From Candidatus Peregrinibacteria bacterium (lineage in GTDB: Bacteria; Patescibacteriota; Gracilibacteria; Peribacterales; Peribacteraceae), in the NCBI GenBank assembly GCA_030638845.1, contig DAOWDW010000039.1, forward strand, positions 1-10,297: DNA of 10,297 nt, written 5' to 3'. Numbering within the stretch: the first letter of the stretch is position 1; each line of letters begins with the position of its first letter. Shown in pieces: positions 1 through 6,503 of this stretch. Both the position numbers and the translations under genes were made by a program. The notes beneath the pieces were generated by a model, which worked only from the letters and a program-made list of their open reading frames with translations, was not told the origin of the DNA and searched no databases.

Positions 1-100
1 ACCCGTTTCGGGACAAAACATGCCGTAAACTGTAAGTTTTCCTAGTCAAATAACGTACCGAGCAAACGGAGAGTTCGCTTGGATTCAATAGTTTTCTACT

Positions 101-144
101 AATTATTGCTTCATTGTTACATTGTTTCATTGTTTTATTCTTTA
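101..144. repeat. octamer repeat array at the 3' end of trxB
   Basis: About five 8-bp units read on the plus strand as AATTATTG, CTTCATTG, TTACATTG, TTTCATTG and TTTTATTC. The array touches the trxB stop codon (TTA on the plus strand, 142-144). Similar arrays in the same orientation lie at 1231-1258, 5756-5831 and 6414-6483. The units are too short and too contiguous to be a CRISPR. The 100 bases to the left show no gene that I can support. Confidence 0.75.
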
Positions 145-1086
145 GCCCATTGCTCCAGAATGCCCATCTCCCGATTGAAGATAGCCAAATATGCTATTTG
201 CAGCTACTGCACCCTCTCCTGCTGCTGTTGTGAATTGTGCAAACCTATTACTTCCATTCGTTACGTCTCCAGCTCCAAATATTCCAGGAATACTAGATTG
301 CATTCCAGAATCTACTTTTATATGTCCTTTTTCATCTAAATCACAACCCATCTCTTTTGGTAATGCTGTTGCAGGAAGAGAGCCAATCTCAATAAATACA
401 CCATTAACAGGCAATACCTCTTCCTCATTAAATGGTTTATCTAATTTAATTCCTGTTACAGTTTGCTCTCCTACTATTTCTAACACATTTGTATTAAGTA
501 CAAATTCAATATTATCTTTCTCATTTACCTTATCTACCCAAAATGGCTCCGCCCTAAATTCATTTCTTCTATGAATAAGATAAACTTTCTCAGCTACTTG
601 AGCCGCAATTGCCGCTCCTTCAACTGCGCTATCTCCTCCTCCAAGTACTGCAACAGTTTTTCCTCTATAAAAGAATGCATCACATGTTGCACAATATGTA
701 ACTCCTTTTCCTGCAAATTCTTCTTCTCCCGTAACTCCAAGATGACGCTTGTTAGACCCTGTTGCAAAAAGTACTGTCTTTGCAGTAGATGTCTCTCCAT
801 TCTGATACGTTAAAGTAAAACCTTCATCATTCTTTATAACAGACTCAACTCGAGCAATTTTATGTTCTACCAAATCATAACTTAATGCATGATTTTTAAA
901 CTTATCCATAAGATCTGGCCCATTAATTTCCACTTCACCAGGCCAGTTGCCTACTTCTGCCGCTGTTACACCCATTCCCCCTTCTTCTTCACCAACTATT
1001 AATGTATCTAATTTGTATCTAGCTGTATAAATAGCAGCTGTATAGGCAGCACAACCAAGACCGATAATCGCAACATCTTTTTGCAT
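142..1086 (-). CDS. trxB: thioredoxin reductase (NADPH), 314 aa
   Basis: This flavoenzyme passes electrons from NADPH through FAD and a redox-active disulfide to thioredoxin in the cytoplasm. The N-terminal FAD-binding region is IIGLGCAAYTAAIYTAR (residues 7-23). The active-site CATC is at 132-135, the NADPH-binding GGGDSA at 149-154, followed by HRR at 172-174, and the C-terminal FAD motif GAGDV at 271-275. The length is normal for low-molecular-weight bacterial TrxB. An upstream ATG at 1170 would add 28 residues unlike the family and read through low-complexity repeats, so I start at 1086, where the protein opens with MQKDVAIIG. The usual GxGPAG of the first dinucleotide fold is GLGCAA here, a Pro-to-Cys change. 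There is no Shine-Dalgarno. The last codons (SGAMG) run into the octamer array. The fold and motifs are seen; the exact electron acceptor is inferred from the family. Confidence 0.93.
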   Translation of the reverse strand: MQKDVAIIGLGCAAYTAAIYTARYKLDTLIVGEEEGGMGVTAAEVGNWPGEVEINGPDLMDKFKNHALSYDLVEHKIARVESVIKNDEGFTLTYQNGETSTAKTVLFATGSNKRHLGVTGEEEFAGKGVTYCATCDAFFYRGKTVAVLGGGDSAVEGAAIAAQVAEKVYLIHRRNEFRAEPFWVDKVNEKDNIEFVLNTNVLEIVGEQTVTGIKLDKPFNEEEVLPVNGVFIEIGSLPATALPKEMGCDLDEKGHIKVDSGMQSSIPGIFGAGDVTNGSNRFAQFTTAAGEGAVAANSIFGYLQSGDGHSGAMG

Positions 1087-1092
1087 ATAATA

Positions 1093-1120
1093 AGTATAAC
1101 AGTGAAATAATATATTGGAA
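1093..1120 (-). promoter_or_regulatory. putative trxB promoter, leaderless start
   Basis: On the minus strand TTCCAA (1115-1120) is followed after 16 nt by TATACT (1093-1098), and the ATG comes only 6 nt later. Transcription would start at or next to the A of the ATG. The -10 box is good and the -35 is weak. Confidence 0.4.
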
Positions 1121-1164
1121 TACTGGAATACTGGGTACTGTTTAACGAAAAATATAATATTGAT

Positions 1165-1217
1165 CACCAATAACCAATAACCAATACACTAATAACCAAT
1201 ATACCAATTACCAATAG
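1165..1217. repeat. degenerate ACCAATA tandem repeat
   Basis: Seven or so copies of a 7-8 bp unit (ACCAATA, ACCAATA, ACCAATACACTA, ATACCAAT, TACCAATAG) lie between trxB and gdhA. The adjacent stretch 1114-1140 has a second small repeat, GGAATACT twice followed by GGGTACT. No coding capacity is evident. The whole intergenic region is low-complexity slippage-type DNA. Confidence 0.6.
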
Positions 1218-1230
1218 TCCTCTCTCACTT

Positions 1231-1258
1231 GCACATTGCTTCATTGCTTCATTCTTTA
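1231..1258. repeat. octamer repeat array at the 3' end of gdhA
   Basis: The units are GCACATTG, CTTCATTG and CTTCATTC, followed by TTTA, which contains the gdhA stop codon. On the minus strand both gdhA and trxB stop as TAA followed at once by AGAATNAANCAATGAA. The shared 3' flank therefore begins exactly at the stop codons. Confidence 0.7.
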
Positions 1259-2542
1259 AAGCCATCCTCTTACCTCCATTGCCTCAAGCATTCGCTTTAT
1301 ACCAACAGAGAACGCAGCTTGTCTATACGTCATAGATTCTCTGCGTGCTTCGCGACGAACAGCTTTATACCCATCTAAAATAATTCTTTTTAGCTCACTA
1401 TCTACTCTTTCTGCAGTCCACATTCCTCCACTCTTTCCTTGTGTCCATTCAAAATAACTAACAGTTACACCACCTGCATTTGCAAGTACGTCTGGAATAA
1501 CTTTAATCCCCCTTTCTTCAAGTATTGCATCTGCTTCTGGTGTTGTTGGACCATTTGCAAGTTCGAAAATAAATTGTGCCTGTATTTTTCTAGCATTAAC
1601 CTCTGTAATTACATTGTCTAAAGCAGCAGGAATAAGAATGTCACAAGGTAGCTCAAGTAACTGCTCATTAGTTACATGACTAACTCCATCCATCTTCATG
1701 CGTTCTATATCACAAACAGAACCTTCACAATATTCCCCCGCTACCTGACCTGTTTTCTGCTTATATTTTTGTATTCTAACTGGATCTATTCCTTCTGGTG
1801 AATAGATTCCGCCCTGAGAATCGGAAACTGCTACTACAGTGTAGCCAGCACTATGTAAAAAATTAGCCATGTTAGCACCAGCATTTCCAAAACCTTGTAT
1901 TGCAACTTTAAGTTCGGATGGATCCATAGCTTCCCTATTTATTAATTCTTGTAATATGAAAAAGCCTCCCTTCGCGGTTGCTGCTTCTCTACCTAAAGAT
2001 CCTCCATAAGATAAAGGCTTCCCAGTAATAACCGCAGGGCTATAAGACTTTGTCGCCATTTCATATTCATCTCGCATCCACGCCATAATTGCCGGTGTGG
2101 TATTTACATCTGGTGCAGGGCAATCTATATCTGGACCGATGCTATCTAGCATTGCCCTTACATACGCACGCGAAACCTTTTGCAGTTCTCCTTTACTTAG
2201 CTCCTTTGGATTGCACTGCACACCACCCTTTCCTCCTCCAAATGGAATATTTACCACAGCAGTTTTTATAGACATAAGTGCTGCTAGTGCTTTTACTTCT
2301 TCTTCATCTGCCTCTGGATGGAATCTAATTCCACCTTTAAATGGTCCTCTAGCATTATTAAATTGAACACGAAATGCTGGGAAAGAAACATCCGAGCCAT
2401 CATCTTTTTTTATTGATACTTCCTTTTTATGAATAAACTGCGGTTGGGCAAACCATTTCTTTTGCTCATCTGAAAGCGAAAGCTTAGAAAGCACATCATC
2501 TAATACAGTTTGGAAACGAGAGTAAGGTGTGGAGTTGGGCAT
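1256..2542 (-). CDS. gdhA: Glu/Leu/Phe/Val dehydrogenase family, probably glutamate dehydrogenase, 428 aa
   Basis: This enzyme interconverts 2-oxoglutarate plus ammonia and L-glutamate with NAD(P)H in the cytoplasm. The sequence shows GPFKGGIRFHP (67-76, substrate-binding Lys69), SIKTA with Lys93, GGGKGG with the catalytic Lys105, and PAPDVNT with the catalytic Asp145. The Rossmann motif GFGNAG is at 217-222, and NGPTTPEAD (330-338) and SYFEW (362-366) are typical of the C-terminal part. The length matches hexameric bacterial and archaeal GDH. The frame can be extended to a TTG at 2593, but the added residues are not family-like, so I use the ATG at 2542. There is no Shine-Dalgarno before it. 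Cofactor preference cannot be read with certainty. Leucine or other amino-acid dehydrogenases share the fold, but the length and the active-site motifs favour GDH. Confidence 0.88.
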   Translation of the reverse strand: MPNSTPYSRFQTVLDDVLSKLSLSDEQKKWFAQPQFIHKKEVSIKKDDGSDVSFPAFRVQFNNARGPFKGGIRFHPEADEEEVKALAALMSIKTAVVNIPFGGGKGGVQCNPKELSKGELQKVSRAYVRAMLDSIGPDIDCPAPDVNTTPAIMAWMRDEYEMATKSYSPAVITGKPLSYGGSLGREAATAKGGFFILQELINREAMDPSELKVAIQGFGNAGANMANFLHSAGYTVVAVSDSQGGIYSPEGIDPVRIQKYKQKTGQVAGEYCEGSVCDIERMKMDGVSHVTNEQLLELPCDILIPAALDNVITEVNARKIQAQFIFELANGPTTPEADAILEERGIKVIPDVLANAGGVTVSYFEWTQGKSGGMWTAERVDSELKRIILDGYKAVRREARRESMTYRQAAFSVGIKRMLEAMEVRGWL

Positions 2543-2650
2543 AAATAATATGGTGAATTTAGGAGAAGAAGTATGCCACAAAGATTGCCACAATACGCAA
2601 ACTTCGTATACTCCACGTAGGTAATTTATGCTCTGATCATTTTATTCACA

Positions 2651-2682
2651 GCCGAAGTGGCGGCCCCGCAATAAATGCGGGC
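2651..2682 (+). repeat. copy of tRNA-Leu 5' end fused to a hairpin
   Basis: GCCGAAGTGGCGG (2651-2663) is identical to the first 13 nt of the tRNA-Leu gene at 2730. It runs directly into a GC-rich hairpin with arms at 2663-2670 and 2676-2682 (loop ATAAA, one bulged C). The rest of the tRNA is absent, so this is a remnant or repeat insertion rather than a gene. Confidence 0.55.
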
Positions 2683-2716
2683 TGAATACTTCAATATGTC
2701 ATATTATTTTCTGATC

Positions 2717-2722
2717 TTTAAT
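2717..2722 (+). promoter_or_regulatory. putative -10 box of tRNA-Leu
   Basis: TTTAAT matches TATAAT at five of six positions and ends 7 nt before the mature 5' end of the tRNA. No convincing -35 is seen at 16-18 nt spacing. Confidence 0.3.
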
Positions 2723-2729
2723 CTTTATT

Positions 2730-2816
2730 GCCGAAGTGGCGGAATGGTAGACGCGCACGCTTCAGAAGCGTGTGGGCTTTAAGCCCGTGAGAGTTCAACT
2801 CTCTCCTTCGGCACCA
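2730..2816 (+). tRNA. tRNA-Leu (anticodon CAG)
   Basis: A class II tRNA of 87 nt with an encoded CCA. The acceptor stem pairs GCCGAAG (2730-2736) with CTTCGGC (2806-2812), followed by discriminator A and CCA. The anticodon arm is CACGC-TTCAGAA-GCGTG with CAG at 2763-2765. A long variable arm pairs GGGC with GCCC, and the T arm is GAGAG-TTCAACT-CTCTC. It reads CUG codons. Confidence 0.95.
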
Positions 2817-2836
2817 AAAATACTTAAAATCAAACC

Positions 2837-2864
2837 ATTATATTATTCAATTTAATAATATAAT
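2837..2864. terminator. AT-only hairpin after tRNA-Leu
   Basis: A perfect 11-bp inverted repeat, ATTATATTATT and AATAATATAAT, has a 6-nt loop and is followed by ACTTTTCT. The stem holds only A-T pairs, so it is a weak terminator at best. Its position 20 nt after the tRNA fits that role. Confidence 0.4.
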
Positions 2865-2914
2865 ACTTTTCTGTACTGTATTTGTGTTACATTGTCACAC
2901 AATTCTATTATCTT

Positions 2915-2948
2915 TTGTTAACCCTGCGCTTAAGCGCAGGGTTAACAA
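2915..2948. repeat. 34-bp perfect palindrome upstream of murL
   Basis: The core GTTAACCCTGCGCT is followed by its exact reverse complement, with TT and AA extending it to 34 bp. There is no loop, and a GTTAAC site lies at each end. A second small hairpin (AAGCC, loop AAAATAA, GGCTT; 2947-2963) follows immediately. It may end tRNA-Leu transcription, bind a dimeric protein, or be a mobile hairpin repeat. Confidence 0.85.
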
Positions 2949-2978
2949 GCCAAAATAAGGCTTTAGCCTGTTTAATTA

Positions 2979-3007
2979 ATGACTAAATTATTTTCAAGCA
3001 GTACAAT
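2979..3007 (+). promoter_or_regulatory. putative murL-murD promoter
   Basis: ATGACT (2979-2984) and TACAAT (3002-3007) are separated by 17 nt. The start codon lies 12 nt after the -10, which leaves a leader of about 6 nt and no room for a Shine-Dalgarno. Confidence 0.5.
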
Positions 3008-3019
3008 CCACCAAGATTA

Positions 3020-4378
3020 ATGAAAGACTACGATACCTTCATATTCAGCTCTTACAAATGGCTCCCAGAAAAACAAACTGTATATCTACATTACGGACTA
3101 GATGATGATATTCACTTTACAGAAGAAATAACCTTCCCAGAAGATTTTATAATTAATAGGAATGATGAAAGTTTGGATACCGCATTATTCGCTCTACATT
3201 TAATAGGTGGAATAAGTTACTTCAAAACCTGTCTTCCAAAAACAATAAAAATAAACAGTGGAAGCCTAACAAAAGAGCAGGCAAACTTTTGGAATACTGT
3301 TTATACAAAAGGTCTTGGCGAGTTTTTCTATCAAAATAAAATAAATCCAACTGGTCTAATTAATTTTCCTGTAGATGAGAACAAAACATTATCCCCCATT
3401 AAAAGTGATAAACCCCGAGAAGGAACACTAGTCCCAATAGGAGGAGGAAAAGACAGTATGGTTACTGCGGAACTGTTAAAAAACGGAGGTATAGATTTTG
3501 ATTTTCTTAGGCTAAATAAACATCCAGTAATTACTAAGCTGGCAGAAATAGCTAATAAACCTCTACATAATATTAAAAGAAGAATAGATCCAACCTTGTT
3601 CAAGCTAAACACAGAAGGAGCATTGAACGGTCATATTCCTATTACTGCCTTCATATCTTTCCTATCTGTAGTAACTGCAATACTTGGGAATAAGAAAAAT
3701 GTCATTATGAGCAATGAAGACAGTGCAAATATTGGGAATACAACACTTGAAGGATTGGATGTAAATCATCAGTGGAGCAAGAGCTTAGAATTTGAAAAAA
3801 TGATTCAACAGTACATACTAAAAAATATTGCACTAGATATAAACTATTGCAGTTTGCTCCGTCCTTTAAGTGAACTAAGTATTACCCAACTCTTCTGTAA
3901 TCAGCCAGAATATTTTGAAGATGCTGTTAGCTGTAATAAAAACTGGAAAGTAGCCAAAGAAAAAATTGATAAGCATGACGTAGCCATGAACCACTCACTT
4001 CGTTCGGGTTCATGGTGTGGCAAGTGCCCTAAATGCGCATTCGTTTTCTGCCAAATGGCAGCCTTTTTACCTTCTGAAAAATTGATAAATATATTTGGTA
4101 ATAATCTGTTTGAAGACGAAGAATTGATTCCTACCTACAAACAACTACTTGGTCTAGAAGGAATAAAACCTTTCGAGTGTGTTGGTACACCAGAAGAAAC
4201 AAGCACCGCTTTATTACTAGCTATAAATAATGGATGGGAAGAAACTTTAGTTTTACAAATGTTTTTAGTAGAAAAAGCACCTTCTATAGAAAATCCAAAA
4301 AAATTGATAGAAGATGTACTTTCATATTCAGAAAATCACGCCATTCCACCATCATTCCTCTCTCTTATCCAAACCTAA
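3020..4378 (+). CDS. murL: MurL-type UDP-MurNAc-L-Ala-L-Glu epimerase, 452 aa
   Basis: MurL, first described in Xanthomonas, uses ATP to invert the terminal L-Glu of UDP-MurNAc-L-alanyl-L-glutamate to D-Glu, giving the normal peptidoglycan precursor without free D-Glu. The sequence carries a PP-loop-like PIGGGKDS (139-146), which fits adenylation chemistry. It also has NGHIP (203-207), SNEDSAN (231-237), QWSKSLEFE (251-259), a Cys-rich WCGKCPKCAFVF (332-343) and PFECVGTPEE (384-393), all of the kind I recall from this family. The length agrees. The stop codon overlaps the next start as TAATG, so translation is probably coupled to the following MurD, the partner expected for MurL. The start at 3020 fits the promoter upstream. 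Assignment rests on remembered motifs and on the murD neighbour; no alignment was run. The alternative is another PP-loop ATPase. Confidence 0.82.
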   Translation: MKDYDTFIFSSYKWLPEKQTVYLHYGLDDDIHFTEEITFPEDFIINRNDESLDTALFALHLIGGISYFKTCLPKTIKINSGSLTKEQANFWNTVYTKGLGEFFYQNKINPTGLINFPVDENKTLSPIKSDKPREGTLVPIGGGKDSMVTAELLKNGGIDFDFLRLNKHPVITKLAEIANKPLHNIKRRIDPTLFKLNTEGALNGHIPITAFISFLSVVTAILGNKKNVIMSNEDSANIGNTTLEGLDVNHQWSKSLEFEKMIQQYILKNIALDINYCSLLRPLSELSITQLFCNQPEYFEDAVSCNKNWKVAKEKIDKHDVAMNHSLRSGSWCGKCPKCAFVFCQMAAFLPSEKLINIFGNNLFEDEELIPTYKQLLGLEGIKPFECVGTPEETSTALLLAINNGWEETLVLQMFLVEKAPSIENPKKLIEDVLSYSENHAIPPSFLSLIQT

Positions 4379-5652
4379 TGTCCTTGCTTCGCGACTTCAA
4401 TGGCAAGAATGTGTGCATTTTAGGATTTGGAAAAGAGGGCAAATCTGTTTTAAATAAACTGATGACAGATGCACCAGATGCAGAAATAACAATTGCAGAC
4501 AAAAATGAGAAAATTAAAGTGGAAAATTCTAAACACTGGAAACAAATGGGAACAGGATGGCTGGAAAATCTAGATAAGTTCGACATCATAATAAAATCCC
4601 CTGGCATTCCTCCTCAGCCAGAAATTGAGGCAGTAAAATCAAAGCTTACGAATGCTTTACAAATATTTTTAGAAGAAGCCAAAGAAATTAAATCAACGGT
4701 AATAGGAATCACAGGTACAAAAGGAAAGAGCACCGTAACTGCACTACTTGGATCTATCTTTAAAAAAGCAGGACGTGATGTAAGAGTTGGAGGAAACATA
4801 GGAACACCTATTTTAGATCTACTAGATAATGCAACAAAGGAAACTGTTTTCGTTGTAGAAATGAGTAGCTACCAATTAATGAACATTTCACAAAGTCCAG
4901 AAATAACAATAATCACTAGTTTATTTGAAGACCATTTGGACTATCACGGATCTAAAGATGCTTACGTTGATGCAAAGAAAAACGCAGTAAGATTTCAATC
5001 AAAAGAAGGCTTTGTATTTATTCCTGTAGATGATGAAGAAGTGCAGAAAATTGCCAAAGAAAGCTCGGGAACCATCATTACATATTCTAAAAATGATTCT
5101 CCTATTAACATCAATGAAACCAAACTGATAGGAGAACATAATCTTTTAAACATTGCTGGTGCAAGTAAAGTTGCTACACATTTTAATATTGATAAAAATA
5201 GCATGATTGATGCCATAAAAGAATTCAAAGGGCTTCCTCACCGCCTAGAGAACATTGGGATTCATCATGAAATTACTTGGATAGATGATTCTATATCAAC
5301 AACTCCAGAAACAACCATTGCCGCGCTAAATGCACTTGGGGGAAATGTTGAAACATTGATATGCGGAGGATTTGATCGTGGACTTAATTTCTCAGAACTA
5401 GGAAAAGCTATTAGCGAATCTAATATTCTGACAGCCATTCTATTCCCTAATACTGGAGAAAAGATCTTAAAAACTATCAAATCAGACAAAATTAAATGCA
5501 TTGATGTTAAAACAATGGAAGAAGCAGTAAATACAGCAAAAGAACATACATCTAAAGGAAAGATATGCCTGCTTTCCCCTGCTTCCCCAAGCCACAATAT
5601 GTTTAAGAATTTTGAGGAACGTGGTGATATGTTTAGAAAATCTATAAATTAA
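4378..5652 (+). CDS. murD: UDP-MurNAc-L-Ala--glutamate ligase, MurD2-like, 424 aa
   Basis: A Mur ligase that joins glutamate to UDP-MurNAc-L-Ala with ATP in the cytoplasm. The domains are an N-terminal UDP-binding Rossmann fold (ILGFGKEGKS, 14-23), a central ATPase with P-loop GTKGKST (113-119), EMSSYQL (161-167), EDHLDYH (184-190) and the Lys of YVDAKK (about 200), and a C-terminal domain from HRLE (288). The C-terminal motifs are DDSISTTPE (303-311), GGFDRG (330-335) and SPASPSHNMF (400-409). In classical MurD the first of these reads NDSKATN, whose Lys and Thr help hold D-Glu; here the Lys is Ile. With murL directly upstream, I infer an L-Glu-adding MurD2. The frame opens further upstream at 4234, but that stretch lies inside murL, so the ATG at 4378 in the TAATG overlap is the start. 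No Shine-Dalgarno is present. Confidence 0.88.
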   Translation: MSLLRDFNGKNVCILGFGKEGKSVLNKLMTDAPDAEITIADKNEKIKVENSKHWKQMGTGWLENLDKFDIIIKSPGIPPQPEIEAVKSKLTNALQIFLEEAKEIKSTVIGITGTKGKSTVTALLGSIFKKAGRDVRVGGNIGTPILDLLDNATKETVFVVEMSSYQLMNISQSPEITIITSLFEDHLDYHGSKDAYVDAKKNAVRFQSKEGFVFIPVDDEEVQKIAKESSGTIITYSKNDSPININETKLIGEHNLLNIAGASKVATHFNIDKNSMIDAIKEFKGLPHRLENIGIHHEITWIDDSISTTPETTIAALNALGGNVETLICGGFDRGLNFSELGKAISESNILTAILFPNTGEKILKTIKSDKIKCIDVKTMEEAVNTAKEHTSKGKICLLSPASPSHNMFKNFEERGDMFRKSIN

Positions 5653-5670
5653 TAAAAATCTAATCCAGCC

Positions 5671-5687
5671 GCGGGAAAGCATCCCGC
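5671..5687. terminator. GC-rich hairpin after murD
   Basis: GCGGGA and TCCCGC form a 6-bp stem with loop AAGCA, 18 nt after the murD stop. A T-rich stretch follows only after about 20 nt, so this may be an intergenic hairpin repeat more than a classical terminator. It lies between convergent murD and grpE. Confidence 0.45.
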
Positions 5688-5755
5688 TCCCGATTATTGA
5701 ATATTTTATTTTATTGTCTTCATTGATTTCATTTAGAAACTCCTTAGCTTCTGCC

Positions 5756-5831
5756 TATTGCTTCATTGTTTACACTGAGCTTGTCGAAGTGCTTCATTGT
5801 TTTATTGCTACATTGCTACATTGCTTCATTT
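5756..5831. repeat. octamer array with 45-bp repeat copy 1, at the 3' end of grpE
   Basis: Units CTTCATTG, TTTTATTG, CTACATTG, CTACATTG and CTTCATTT surround a non-octamer core, CACTGAGCTTGTCGAAGTG (5773-5791), whose CACT/AGTG ends can pair. Positions 5765-5809 are identical over 45 bp to 6433-6477. The array enters the grpE frame and supplies its stop codon and last four residues. Confidence 0.85.
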
Positions 5832-6328
5832 TCACCGTTCCCCACCATTACCTTCGCAGGACGTAATACTTTTTCATGAAGTAAATATCCTTCTTCAAAT
5901 ACTTCGGTAATTATTCCTTTCTCTCCTTCACCTTCTTGAAGTACATCGTGTATATGAGGATTAACCACCTGACCGAGTGATTCCATTTTTTTAAGACCTA
6001 CAGATGAAAGCTCTAAAAGAAATGCATTTTCTACCGCTTGTAATCCTTTAACCCAATCGTGTGAAGAAATATCTTCTGGTAAATGTGTAAATGCACGCTG
6101 AAAATTATCTATTGTTGGAAGTAATCCTTTAAGCAAATTTTCCTCTGCAAATATTCTACTTGCAGAAGCTTCTTTTTCCATTCTACTTTTTGCATTTTGT
6201 AAATCTGCCTGTGCTCTTGCAGCCAACTCTTTAAGTTTGTCATTCTCTTCTTGTAATAATGCAATCTTCTCATCAGATTTCTTATCTGTTTTTTTCAATG
6301 GTTTATTTTCTGACTTTTTAGAACTCAT
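5816..6328 (-). CDS. grpE: GrpE nucleotide-exchange factor, 170 aa
   Basis: GrpE releases ADP from DnaK and so drives the Hsp70 chaperone cycle in the cytoplasm. The protein begins with a Lys-rich disordered tail (1-20), then a long coiled coil (about 21-65) for dimerisation. It ends in the beta domain with NPHIHDVL (123-130), GYLLHEKVLRPAKVMVG (147-163) and matching spacing, which together are diagnostic for the family. The length is normal for a short GrpE. No dnaK, dnaJ or hrcA is next to it, and no CIRCE operator is seen. The C-terminal residues NEAM and the TAG stop are encoded by the octamer repeats. The start at 6328 is preceded by a promoter-like box and no Shine-Dalgarno. Confidence 0.93.
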   Translation of the reverse strand: MSSKKSENKPLKKTDKKSDEKIALLQEENDKLKELAARAQADLQNAKSRMEKEASASRIFAEENLLKGLLPTIDNFQRAFTHLPEDISSHDWVKGLQAVENAFLLELSSVGLKKMESLGQVVNPHIHDVLQEGEGEKGIITEVFEEGYLLHEKVLRPAKVMVGNGENEAM

Positions 6329-6337
6329 AGTGAGAGT

Positions 6338-6346
6338 AGTGTATCA
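6338..6346 (-). promoter_or_regulatory. putative extended -10 of grpE
   Basis: On the minus strand TGATACACT resembles an extended -10 (TGnTATAAT). It ends 9 nt before the ATG, predicting a leader of about 2-3 nt. The -35 region (ATTCGT at 17 nt) is poor. Confidence 0.35.
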
Positions 6347-6413
6347 AAAAAATCAATCATACGAATATAATTCTCTCTCAACTTATTTCAAACCTCAAAA
6401 TTTATTATAATTG

Positions 6414-6483
6414 TTTTATTGTTTTATTATTTATTGTTTACACTGAGCTTGTCGAAGTGCTTCATTGTTTTATTGCTTCATTT
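6414..6483. repeat. octamer array with 45-bp repeat copy 2, between grpE and the exchanger gene
   Basis: Units TTTTATTG, TTTTATTA, CTTCATTG, TTTTATTG and CTTCATTT surround the same 19-nt core (6441-6459). The segment 6433-6477 is identical to 5765-5809 and in the same orientation, so grpE sits between two direct repeats. Confidence 0.85.
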
Positions 6484-6503
6484 CTATGCTACACTTCCAA
6501 CTA

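Noticed and set aside
1..100. Possible tmRNA fragment: GCAAACGGAGAGTTCGCT near 64-81 resembles a tag start (A-N-G-E-F-A) ending at a TAG, after a CATGCCG and GTAAAC context.
   Set aside because: The reading ends W-I-Q rather than an Ala-rich degradation signal, and no pseudoknots or tRNA-like 3' end follow before trxB. The 5' part is off the window, so the idea cannot be supported.
1..129. A minus-strand frame open from the octamer array into the left edge.
   Set aside because: It has no ribosome site or promoter, starts inside a repeat, and its residues (Ser/Arg/Leu/Cys-rich) are unlike the Lys-rich proteins of the window.
1087..1170. N-terminal extension of TrxB by 28 residues from an upstream ATG.
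   Set aside because: The extra residues are absent from the family, come from repeat-rich DNA, and would include the promoter that fits the inner start.
5756..5831. CRISPR array.
   Set aside because: The 8-bp units are contiguous with no unique spacers of constant length, and no cas gene is near.
6321..6380. CIRCE operator (HrcA site) upstream of grpE.
   Set aside because: No TTAGCACTC inverted repeat is present in the upstream region.
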